Shown: positions 6,934 through 13,833 of the stretch, piece by piece
Layout: each line of letters starts with the position of its first letter
Position numbering within the stretch: position 1 is the stretch's first letter
Assembly: GCA_044507525.1 (NCBI GenBank)
Contig: JBIQJM010000067.1
Location: 1 to 17,060 of the forward strand
Reading direction: 5' to 3'
Length of the DNA: 17,060 nt
Origin: Zeimonas sp044507525
GTDB lineage: Bacteria; Pseudomonadota; Gammaproteobacteria; Burkholderiales; Burkholderiaceae_E
Program-made: the position numbers and the translations under genes
Notes under the pieces: generated by a model
What the model was told of the DNA's origin: nothing
The model's input: the letters and a program-made list of their open reading frames with translations, nothing else
The model's database searches: none

Positions 6934-7132
6934 CGCCTTCCGGGGCCGACGGACGCCTCGCCCTCCGAGCGTCGCCGTCGGCCCGATGAACGGCGGCGCG
7001 CGGCATCCTTCATGTTTCACATCGCAAATCAGCGCCAAGCGCCTGATTCGGTTGAGACTTGGAATACTTGAGCTCGCATGAGCTGATGCGCCTAAGTCCC
7101 TGTTGCGACAAGAAAAACGCCGATTCGCCGGC
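6934..7132. other. Non-coding spacer between rnpB and the mraZ promoter, with inverted repeats
   Basis: No gene can be supported here. The stretch contains a strong hairpin (6943-6952 pairing with 6975-6984, ten perfect pairs, extended inward by four more across a two-base bulge), a second hairpin (AATCA at 7027-7031 with TGATT at 7044-7048, plus an inner GCGC pair) and a third, AGCTC/GAGCT, at 7071-7084. None is followed by a T-run on either strand. A short open frame ending at 7071 overlaps rnpB and has no family match that I recognise. Local A+T content is higher than in the flanking genes, as is usual for regulatory DNA. Confidence 0.7.
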
Positions 7133-7161
7133 TTGCCTTGCCTTTCGCTTTTCCGTAGAGT
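7133..7161 (+). promoter_or_regulatory. mraZ: Sigma-70-type promoter of mraZ and the dcw cluster
   Basis: TTGCCT (7133-7138) and TAGAGT (7156-7161) are separated by exactly 17 bases, the optimal spacing. Transcription would begin near 7168, giving a leader of about 83 bases before the mraZ start. The -10 box overlaps the first of four GTG repeats proposed as the MraZ operator. This is probably the main promoter for the long division and cell-wall gene cluster. Confidence 0.7.
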
Positions 7162-7194
7162 GGCGCCAGGTGCAAATAAGTGCAAATTTGTGGG
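7160..7194 (+). promoter_or_regulatory. mraZ: MraZ operator: four GTG-headed repeats at 10-base spacing
   Basis: Direct repeats start at 7160 (GTGGC), 7170 (GTGCA), 7180 (GTGCA) and 7190 (GTGGG), with exact 10-base periodicity, so each lies on the same face of the helix. MraZ proteins are known to bind several TGGGN or GTGG-type repeats separated by about five bases in front of mraZ and to repress the cluster. The array spans the -10 box and the predicted start site, as expected of a repressor site. The two central units, GTGCA, depart from the GTGG form. Confidence 0.75.
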
Positions 7195-7250
7195 GGGAGA
7201 GCCGCTGAAACGGCGGTTTTCGTCCCGCTCCGAGGCCGGGTCGGAAGCCG

Positions 7251-7679
7251 ATGTTCCAGGGAAGCTCTGCGCTGCTGCTCGATGCGAAGGGCCGGATGAC
7301 GGTCCCGACGCGTCATCGCGACGCACTTTCTGAGCAGTGTGAGGGCAAACTCACATTGACGCGGCATCCCGACGGCTGTCTGTTGCTCTTTCCGCGGCCG
7401 GTGTGGGAGACGCATCGCGAGCGGCTCGCAGCGATGCCGATCGGCGCCCGCAACTGGACCCGCATCTTTCTGGGCAATGCGCTCGACGTCGAGATGGACG
7501 CGACCGGACGCATCCTCATTTCGCCCGAATTGCGTACCGCGGCTTCCCTGACTCGCGAAGTGATGATGCTCGGCATGGGCAGCCACTTCGAGATCTGGGA
7601 CAGCGCGCTGCTGGCGGCGAAGGAACGCGAGGCGATCGAGGCGGGGATGCCCGAGGCGATCGCCAACTTCAACTTTTGA
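7251..7679 (+). CDS. mraZ: Transcriptional regulator MraZ
   Basis: MraZ is a ring-forming DNA-binding protein of the AbrB/SpoVT-like fold that binds repeats upstream of its own gene and represses the dcw cluster in characterised bacteria. The 142-residue protein has the two expected motif copies: DAKGRMTVPTRHRD at about residues 11-24 and DATGRILISPELR at about 83-95. The start MFQGSSALLLD matches the usual N-terminus, and GGAAG lies just upstream, although closer than ideal. Length fits the family (about 150 in E. coli). It is the first gene of the cluster and has its own promoter and operator directly in front. The rsmH gene follows with at most a 29-base gap. Confidence 0.97.
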   Translation: MFQGSSALLLDAKGRMTVPTRHRDALSEQCEGKLTLTRHPDGCLLLFPRPVWETHRERLAAMPIGARNWTRIFLGNALDVEMDATGRILISPELRTAASLTREVMMLGMGSHFEIWDSALLAAKEREAIEAGMPEAIANFNF

Positions 7680-7708
7680 ATCACGAACGTCGTGAACGGC
7701 GCGAACAC

Positions 7709-8719
7709 GTGCAGGCAGGGCTCGGTCACGAGACGGTTTTCCGCGACGAGGCGGTCGATGCGCTGGCCATCCGCCCCGACGGGCGCTATCTCGACTGCAC
7801 TTTCGGCCGCGGCGGCCACAGTGCGGCGATCCTCGCTCGTCTCGGACCGCAGGGACGCCTGCTCGCGATCGATCGCGATCCCGCCGCCGTCGCCGTCGGC
7901 CGTGCGTGGACCGACCCGCGCTTCACGATCGAGCACGCACGTTTCTCCGCTCTCGATGCGGTACTCGATGCGCAGGGCGTCGACTGCGTCGACGGTGCGC
8001 TGTTCGATCTCGGCGTCTCCTCGCCGCAGCTGGACGACCCGGCACGCGGCTTCAGCTTCCGCGCAAGCGGCCCGCTCGACATGCGGATGGATCCGACGCG
8101 CGGCATTCCGGCCCGCCAGTGGCTGCTCGAGGCGGACGAAGACGAAATCGCAAGGGTGGTAAGCGACTATGGGGAAGAACGGTTTGCTGTTCCGATTGCA
8201 AAGGCGATTGTTGCTCGCCGCAGCGAACTCGGGGCCGACGCGTTGCGCACGACCGGAGAGCTTGCCGCGCTCGTCGCCGCTGTCGTCCGCCGCCGCGGGC
8301 GGGCGCCGCTGGGCAAGGACCCGGCCACACGCACGTTTCAGGCTCTACGGATTCACGTCAATCAGGAGCTCGAAGAGCTCTCGCTGACGCTGGATCGCGT
8401 CGTCGGGCGCCTGAAGCGAGGCGGGCGGCTCGTCGTCATCAGTTTTCATTCGCTGGAAGACCGGATGGTCAAGCAGTTCATCGCCGCAGAATCGGGGCGC
8501 GACCGACAGCGCGATCCGGTCACCGGCGCCTCGGTCGCCTCGCATGCTCCGCGTCTGCGCGCGATCTCGCGCACGCTCGCCTCCGCCGCGATCCCGGCGG
8601 CCGACGCGCACGCGCCTTCGTCCGACGCCGGTCCGGGCGCTGCCCGCCGACCGCGCCGTCGGCGCCTCGACAACCCGCGCAGCCGCTCGGCGGTGATGCG
8701 CGTCGCCGAGCGGGTCTGA
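7709..8719 (+). CDS. rsmH: 16S rRNA (cytosine1402-N4)-methyltransferase RsmH (MraW)
   Basis: RsmH uses S-adenosylmethionine to methylate N4 of C1402 in the decoding centre of 16S rRNA. From the chosen GTG the protein has 336 residues. It shows the SAM-binding motif DCTFGRGGHS (around residue 30), LLAIDRDP, DLGVSSPQLDDPARGFSF, GPLDMRMDPTRG, ATRTFQALRIHVNQEL and ISFHSLEDRMVK. The C-terminus NPRSRSAVMRVAERV is typical. The start is uncertain: the GTG at 7709 aligns best with the E. coli N-terminus (HETVFRDEAV), but a TTG at 7676 overlapping the mraZ stop would add 11 residues and give translational coupling. Codons 8150-8215 are unusually A/T-ending compared with the rest of the gene. A disordered Arg/Ala-rich insertion lies near the C-terminus (about residues 283-315). 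Confidence 0.96.
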   Translation: MQAGLGHETVFRDEAVDALAIRPDGRYLDCTFGRGGHSAAILARLGPQGRLLAIDRDPAAVAVGRAWTDPRFTIEHARFSALDAVLDAQGVDCVDGALFDLGVSSPQLDDPARGFSFRASGPLDMRMDPTRGIPARQWLLEADEDEIARVVSDYGEERFAVPIAKAIVARRSELGADALRTTGELAALVAAVVRRRGRAPLGKDPATRTFQALRIHVNQELEELSLTLDRVVGRLKRGGRLVVISFHSLEDRMVKQFIAAESGRDRQRDPVTGASVASHAPRLRAISRTLASAAIPAADAHAPSSDAGPGAARRPRRRRLDNPRSRSAVMRVAERV

Positions 8720-8726
8720 GTCCGCG

Positions 8727-9131
8727 ATGGTCCGGGCCAACCTGGTGCTGTCGATGGTGCTGGTCGTCTGCGCGCTCGGCCTGGTCGGTTCGCAGGATCG
8801 CGCGCGCAAGCTGTTCGGCGACCTCGAGCGGGCGCACGCGCACGCCGCCCGCCTCGAGGTGCAGTGGGACCAGCTGCAGATCGAGCAGACGGCGCTGGCG
8901 AAGGCGTCGCGCATCGATACCAAGGCGCGCGGCGAACTGTCGATGGAATCGATCTCGCCGCAACGCACGCTGCACCTGATCGTCGATCCCGTCGAGCGCG
9001 TCGTGCGGCTCGGCTCCACCGCGCCGGAGACCGACGCCCCGCAGCGCGGGTCGACGCCGGCGTCGCCGGCCGCCCGCAAGCGGCCGGCGGATCGGCCCGC
9101 GGCGGGCACCCGCGGCGCAGGAGCCCGCTGA
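8727..9131 (+). CDS. ftsL: Cell division protein FtsL
   Basis: FtsL is a small bitopic inner-membrane protein of the divisome that forms a complex with FtsB and FtsQ and helps to activate the FtsW-FtsI septal synthase. The 134-residue protein starts with a short cytoplasmic end, one membrane helix (residues about 4-22, LVLSMVLVVCALGLVGS) and a heptad-rich segment (about 24-65) expected to form the coiled coil with FtsB. A C-terminal tail rich in Pro, Ala and Arg (from about residue 100) is longer than in E. coli FtsL (121 residues in all). Sequence identity across this family is low; the call depends on topology and on position between rsmH and ftsI. It starts seven bases after the rsmH stop, and its stop overlaps the ftsI start (TGATG). 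Confidence 0.92.
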   Translation: MVRANLVLSMVLVVCALGLVGSQDRARKLFGDLERAHAHAARLEVQWDQLQIEQTALAKASRIDTKARGELSMESISPQRTLHLIVDPVERVVRLGSTAPETDAPQRGSTPASPAARKRPADRPAAGTRGAGAR

Positions 9132-10888
9132 TGGCGCGCAGATCGCGACGCAACGTGCCGATCGCATCGAACCCGCTGCTGCAGGTGCGGTTGCCGGCCT
9201 ATCGCTCGCAGCTCGTGATGCTGTTCGTCGCGCTCGCATTCGTCGCGCTCGCCTGCCGCACCGTCTGGTTGCAGGTCTTCTCGCAGTCGTACCTGCAGCA
9301 GCAGGGCGAGCTGCGCTACGGGCGCACGATCGAGCTGCCGGCTTCGCGCGGAAAGATCTTCGATCGCAACGGCGTCGTGCTGGCGTCGAGCCTGCCGGCG
9401 CGCGCGGTCTGGGCGATTCCGGAGCAGGTGGAGGCGAGCCCGCAGCAGTTCGCCGAACTCGCGAAGCTGCTGCAGACGAGCGAGCGCGACCTGCGGCGCA
9501 AGCTGGCGGACGCCGCCGATCGCAGCTTCCTTTACCTCAAGCGGCAGGTCGACGCCGACGTCGCCGAACGCGTCGCGGCGCTGCGCATCGCCGGCATCCA
9601 CCAGCAACGCGAGTTCAAGCGTCACTACCCGCAGGGCGAGACGATCGCGCACGTCGTCGGCTTCACCAACGTCGAGGACGTCGGGCAGGAAGGCATCGAG
9701 CTGGCGCGCAACCCGGATCTCGCCGGCAAGCCCGGCAGCCGGCGCGTGATCCGCGACCGCTACGGCCGCGTCGTCGAGAACGTCGAGGCGGTGCGCGAGC
9801 CGCACAACGGGCGCGACCTCGCGCTGTCGATCGACAGCACGATCCAGTTCCTCGCCTTCGACGCGCTGCGTGACGCGGTGCGCGAGCACAAGGCGAAGGC
9901 CGGTGCGGCGGTCGTGCTCGACGTGCACACCGGCGAGATCCTCGCGCTGGCGAACTGGCCGACGTACAACCCCAACCAGCGCGATCAGCTCACCGGCGCG
10001 CAGTTGCGCAACCGCGCGATCACCGACACCTTCGAGCCGGGTTCGACGATCAAGCCGTTCACCGCGGCGCTCGCGATCGAGCTCGGGCAGGTGCGGCCCG
10101 ACACCGTGATCCAGACCGCGCCGGGACGGCTGCGGATCGGCCGCGCGACGATCGGCGACGCGCATCCGCACGGCCCGCTCACCGTCGAGGAGGTCGTCCA
10201 GAAATCCTCGAACGTCGGCACGGCGAAGATGGCGCTCGCGATGCCGGCCGAGCGCATGTGGGAGATGTTCTCGGCGATCGGCCTCGGCCAGGCGCCGCGC
10301 ATCGGCTTCCCCGGCGCGGTCGCAGGGCGGCTGCGCCCCTACCGCAGCTGGCGCCCGATCGAGCAGGCGACGATGTCCTACGGCTACGGGCTGTCGGTCT
10401 CGCTGCTGCAGCTCGCGCGTTCGTACTCGGTGTTCGCCACCGACGGCGAGCTGCTGCCGGTCTCGATGTTCAAGCAGGACGGCCCGGTCGAAGGCGAGCG
10501 GGTCCTGCAGCCGTCGACGGCGCGCGCCGTGCGGCACATGCTCGAGCTGGCTGCCGGTCCCGGCGGCACCGCGCCGCAGGCGCAGATCTCGGGGTACCGC
10601 GTCGCCGGCAAGACGGGCACCGCGCACAAGCGCGACGGCGGCAAGTACGTCAACAAGTACATCTCGTCCTTCGTCGGCTTCGCGCCGGCCTCCGACCCGC
10701 GCGTGATCGTCGCCGTCATGGTCGACGAGCCGACGGCGGGCAAGTACTACGGCGGCCTCGTCGCTGCGCCGGTGTTCTCGCGCATCGCCGGCGACACGCT
10801 GCGCACGCTGCGCGTGCCGCCCGATTCCACCGTCGTGCAGCTGGACATCCCCCCGCCTGCGGCGCAGCACGCCGGAGCGTCGCTGTGA
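9131..10888 (+). CDS. ftsI: Septal peptidoglycan transpeptidase FtsI (PBP3)
   Basis: FtsI is the class B penicillin-binding protein that cross-links septal peptidoglycan with FtsW. The 585-residue protein (588 in E. coli) has one N-terminal membrane helix (residues about 27-45), the pedestal domain beginning RGKIFDRNGVVLA, and the transpeptidase domain with all three active-site motifs: S305-T-I-K308, S359-S-N361 and K494-T-G-T. These positions are within two residues of the E. coli enzyme. Catalysis takes place on the periplasmic side of the inner membrane. AGGAG at 9119-9123 gives a well-placed ribosome site inside the end of ftsL. The stop overlaps the GTG start of murE. No residue change suggestive of beta-lactam resistance can be judged from sequence alone. 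Confidence 0.97.
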   Translation: MARRSRRNVPIASNPLLQVRLPAYRSQLVMLFVALAFVALACRTVWLQVFSQSYLQQQGELRYGRTIELPASRGKIFDRNGVVLASSLPARAVWAIPEQVEASPQQFAELAKLLQTSERDLRRKLADAADRSFLYLKRQVDADVAERVAALRIAGIHQQREFKRHYPQGETIAHVVGFTNVEDVGQEGIELARNPDLAGKPGSRRVIRDRYGRVVENVEAVREPHNGRDLALSIDSTIQFLAFDALRDAVREHKAKAGAAVVLDVHTGEILALANWPTYNPNQRDQLTGAQLRNRAITDTFEPGSTIKPFTAALAIELGQVRPDTVIQTAPGRLRIGRATIGDAHPHGPLTVEEVVQKSSNVGTAKMALAMPAERMWEMFSAIGLGQAPRIGFPGAVAGRLRPYRSWRPIEQATMSYGYGLSVSLLQLARSYSVFATDGELLPVSMFKQDGPVEGERVLQPSTARAVRHMLELAAGPGGTAPQAQISGYRVAGKTGTAHKRDGGKYVNKYISSFVGFAPASDPRVIVAVMVDEPTAGKYYGGLVAAPVFSRIAGDTLRTLRVPPDSTVVQLDIPPPAAQHAGASL

Positions 10889-12468
10889 CCGGGCCCCGCG
10901 CCTCCGACGGCGAGCGGCAGCACGCGTCGACCGGCGCCGGCGCCGGCGAGCGCGCGGCCGCGCTCGCCGCGTGGCTGCGCTCGGTGCTGGCGCCGGGTGC
11001 CGCGCTCGTGTCCGACAGCCGTGCGCTGCGTCCGGGCGACGCCTTTCTCGCGTGGCCCGGCGCGCACGACGACGGACGTCGCCACGTCGACGCCGCGCTC
11101 GTCGCGGGCGCGGCAGCGGTCCTGCACGAAGCGGAAAACGCGAACGCCGCCGGGATGAGCGCGGAGGCTTCGCGCGATTCGCGGGTGCGCGCCGTCGACG
11201 ACCTGCGCCTGCTCGCCGGCCCGATCGCGGCCGAGTACTACGGACATCCGGCGCAGCGCCTGGAGGTGGTCGCCGTCACCGGCACCAACGGCAAGACGAC
11301 GACCACGCAGTGGACGGCGAGCGGCTTCTCCGCGGCCGGAAAGCGCTGCGCCGTGATCGGCACGCTGGGCAGCGGCATCGTCGGCGCCGAATCGCCGCCG
11401 CGGCTCGAGTCCTTCGGCCTGACGACGCCCGACGCAGTGGCGCTGCAGCGCATGCTCGCCGCCTTCGTCGACGCGGGCGTCGAGGCGGTGGCGATGGAGG
11501 CGTCGTCGATCGGCATCGACCAGGGCCGCCTGAACGGCCTGCGCCTGGACACCGCGGTGCTGACGAACTTCACGCGCGACCACCTCGACTACCACGGCAC
11601 CGAGGAGGCGTACCTGGCGGCGAAGCTGCGGCTGTTCTCGTGGCCGGGGCTGCGCAACGCGCTGATCAACGGCGACGATCCGGTCGCGCCGAGGGTGCTC
11701 GATCCGCTCGCCGGGACGATCGGCTCGCTCGCGTTCGGACACCTGCCCGGCGAGCACGGCTGGCGCGCGAAGAAGAAGCTCTCGGCGTACCGCATCGTCG
11801 AGCAGGCGAGCGGCGCGCAGGTCTCGATCGGCGGCGACTACGGTCGCGCCGAGATCCGCCTGCAGACGATCGGCCAGTTCAACGTCGTCAACGCGCTCGC
11901 CGCCGCCGGGGTCTGGCTCACGCACGGCATGCCCTTCGACGAGGCGATGCACCGGCTCGAGGGCCTGCAGCCGATTCCGGGCCGCATGCAGCGCATCGTC
12001 GTCGACGGCAGGCCGCTCGTCGTCGTCGACTACGCGCACACGCCCGACGCGCTGATGAACGTGCTGCACGCGCTGCGTCCGATCACCGAGGCGCGGCGCG
12101 GAGCCTTGTGGTGCGTCTTCGGCGCCGGCGGCGACCGCGATCCCGGCAAGCGGCCGCTGATGGGCATGGTCGTCGAGCGCTATGCCGATCGCGTCGTCGT
12201 CACGAGCGACAACCCGCGCAGCGAGACGCCGTTCCGGATCGTCTCCGACATCCGTGCGGGCTTCATGCGCGAGCCCTGGCTCACCGAGCTCGACCGCGAA
12301 CAGGCGATCCGCAGCGTGCTGCAGTCGGCGGCGCCCGAGGACGTCGTGCTGATCGCCGGCAAGGGACACGAGGCCTGGCAGGAGATCGCCGGCGAGCGGC
12401 TGCCGTTCTCCGACCTCGAAGTGGCGCGCCGATGGCTGCATGCGCCGCAGGCGGACGGCGATGCTTGA
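10885..12468 (+). CDS. murE: UDP-MurNAc-tripeptide synthetase MurE (meso-diaminopimelate adding)
   Basis: MurE adds the third stem-peptide residue to UDP-MurNAc-L-Ala-D-Glu, using ATP, in the cytoplasm. The 527-residue protein shows the ATP-binding loop TGTNGKTTTT (G133, K137), TTPDAVALQ, EASSIGIDQGRL, the lysine expected to be carbamylated (K247 in YLAAKLRLF), the central DYAHTPDALMNVL and the motif DNPR at residues 442-445. DNPR marks enzymes that select meso-diaminopimelate, as expected for a Gram-negative bacterium. I chose the GTG at 10885 because it forms a GTGA overlap with the ftsI stop and has GGAG seven bases upstream. The N-terminus holds an extra Ala/Gly/Ser/Arg-rich stretch of about 20 residues before the conserved domain. 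The 3' end overlaps murF by eight bases. Confidence 0.97.
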   Translation: MTGPRASDGERQHASTGAGAGERAAALAAWLRSVLAPGAALVSDSRALRPGDAFLAWPGAHDDGRRHVDAALVAGAAAVLHEAENANAAGMSAEASRDSRVRAVDDLRLLAGPIAAEYYGHPAQRLEVVAVTGTNGKTTTTQWTASGFSAAGKRCAVIGTLGSGIVGAESPPRLESFGLTTPDAVALQRMLAAFVDAGVEAVAMEASSIGIDQGRLNGLRLDTAVLTNFTRDHLDYHGTEEAYLAAKLRLFSWPGLRNALINGDDPVAPRVLDPLAGTIGSLAFGHLPGEHGWRAKKKLSAYRIVEQASGAQVSIGGDYGRAEIRLQTIGQFNVVNALAAAGVWLTHGMPFDEAMHRLEGLQPIPGRMQRIVVDGRPLVVVDYAHTPDALMNVLHALRPITEARRGALWCVFGAGGDRDPGKRPLMGMVVERYADRVVVTSDNPRSETPFRIVSDIRAGFMREPWLTELDREQAIRSVLQSAAPEDVVLIAGKGHEAWQEIAGERLPFSDLEVARRWLHAPQADGDA

Positions 12469-13828
12469 GCTGCGCGAGCTGTTCGGCTGGCTCTCGGGCG
12501 GTCGCCTGTACGGCGAGCCGTCGGTGCGCGTGACCGGCGTCTGCACCGATACGCGCTCGATCGCGCCCGGCGAACTCTTCGTCGCGCTGCGCGGCGAGCG
12601 TTTCGACGCGCACGCTTTCATCGGCGACGCGCAGGCGGCGGGGGCGGCGGCCGTGCTCTTCGATCGCTGGGTCGAGGGCATCCGACCGCCGGCGATCCGG
12701 GTCGACGATACGCGCCGCGCGCTCGGCGAGATCGCGCGCGGCTGGCGTTCGCGCTTCGACGTGCAGGTGGTCACCATCGCCGGTGCCAACGGCAAGACGA
12801 CGGTCAAGCAGATGCTGGCGGCGGTGCTCGCCGAGGCCTACGGCGAGGACGGCCGGCTCGCGACGCAGGGCAACTTCAACAACGACGTCGGCGTCCCGCT
12901 GACGCTGCTGCGACTGCGCGCCTCGCACCGCGCGGCCGCGATCGAGCTCGGCACCAACCACCCGGGCGAGATCGCCTGGCTGGCGGCGGTGGCGCGGCCC
13001 GACATCGCGCTCGTGAACAACGCGCAGCGCGAACACCAGGAGTTCCTCGATGGCACGGAAGGCTCAGCACGCGAGAACGGCGCGTCGATCGCCGCGCTGC
13101 GGGATCGAGGCATCGCGGTCTTTCCGGGCGACGACGAGCAGGCGCCGTTATGGCGAACGCTTGCCGGGCCGCGGCGGAGGATCGAATTCGGCCTCGAGGA
13201 CGCGCTGCAGCGCTTCGAGGTCGCCGCGTCCGCGCACGCCGAGTCCGCGCAATTCGAGATGAGGGTCGGCGAGGCGCGTGCGACGGTGCGGCTGCCGGTC
13301 GACGGCCTGCACAACGTGCGCAACGCGCTCGCCGCGGCCGCGTGCGCGCATGCGCTGGCGATCGACGCGGCGACCATCGCGCGCGGCCTCGAGCGCTTCG
13401 TCCCCGCGACGGGTCGCCTCGTGCGCCGCCGCGGTACGGGCGGCGCAGCGCTCATCGACGACACCTACAACGCCAACCCCGACTCCGTGCGCGCCGCGAT
13501 CGACGTGCTCGCCGGATGCCGGGGCCTTCGCGTGCTGGTGCTCGGCGACATGGGCGAAGTCGGCGAGCGCGGTCCGCAGTTCCACCGCGAGATCGGCGCG
13601 TATGCGCGCGAGCGGGGGGTCGAGCGCCTGCTCGCGCTCGGTGCGGCGAGCGCCGACGCGGTCGACGCCTTCGGCGCGGGCGCGGCGCACCACGCCGACG
13701 TCGACTCGCTGGTCGCGAGCGCGGCCGCGCTGATGGGCGACGGCGTGACCGTGCTCGTCAAGGGTTCGCGCTTCATGCGGATGGAGCGCGTCGTCGACGC
13801 GCTCGCCGAGAGCCCGGTGCCGGCCTGA
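12461..13828 (+). CDS. murF: UDP-MurNAc-tripeptide--D-Ala-D-Ala ligase MurF
   Basis: MurF joins D-alanyl-D-alanine to UDP-MurNAc-tripeptide to finish the cytoplasmic pentapeptide precursor. The 455-residue protein (452 in E. coli) has the N-terminal uridine-binding domain with VCTDTRSIAPGELFVALRGE, the ATP loop GANGKTTVKQM (G108, K112), FNNDVGVPLTLL, ELGTNHPGEI, the central-domain NNAQREHQEFL and the C-terminal DDTYNANPDSVRAAID and VLGDMGEVG. All key motifs are intact. Its ATG lies inside the last codons of murE in another frame (overlap 12461-12468), so translation is probably coupled. mraY follows five bases after the stop. Confidence 0.97.
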   Translation: MLELRELFGWLSGGRLYGEPSVRVTGVCTDTRSIAPGELFVALRGERFDAHAFIGDAQAAGAAAVLFDRWVEGIRPPAIRVDDTRRALGEIARGWRSRFDVQVVTIAGANGKTTVKQMLAAVLAEAYGEDGRLATQGNFNNDVGVPLTLLRLRASHRAAAIELGTNHPGEIAWLAAVARPDIALVNNAQREHQEFLDGTEGSARENGASIAALRDRGIAVFPGDDEQAPLWRTLAGPRRRIEFGLEDALQRFEVAASAHAESAQFEMRVGEARATVRLPVDGLHNVRNALAAAACAHALAIDAATIARGLERFVPATGRLVRRRGTGGAALIDDTYNANPDSVRAAIDVLAGCRGLRVLVLGDMGEVGERGPQFHREIGAYARERGVERLLALGAASADAVDAFGAGAAHHADVDSLVASAAALMGDGVTVLVKGSRFMRMERVVDALAESPVPA

Positions 13829-13833
13829 CCGCG

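Noticed and set aside
6868..7071. Small open frame between rnpB and mraZ
   Set aside because: It starts inside the RNase P RNA, has no family resemblance and crosses two inverted repeats, so it is probably not translated.
7160..7194. Reading the regularly spaced GTG repeats as a tiny CRISPR-like or iteron array
   Set aside because: The units are too short and lack spacers of CRISPR length. Position over the mraZ promoter fits a MraZ operator better, and no replication genes are present.
8345..10870. Very long open frame on the minus strand opposite rsmH, ftsL and ftsI
   Set aside because: Its translation is Arg/Asp/Ala-rich without any recognisable motif, and it mirrors well-supported genes. 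Long antisense frames are expected in DNA with this strong third-position G/C bias.
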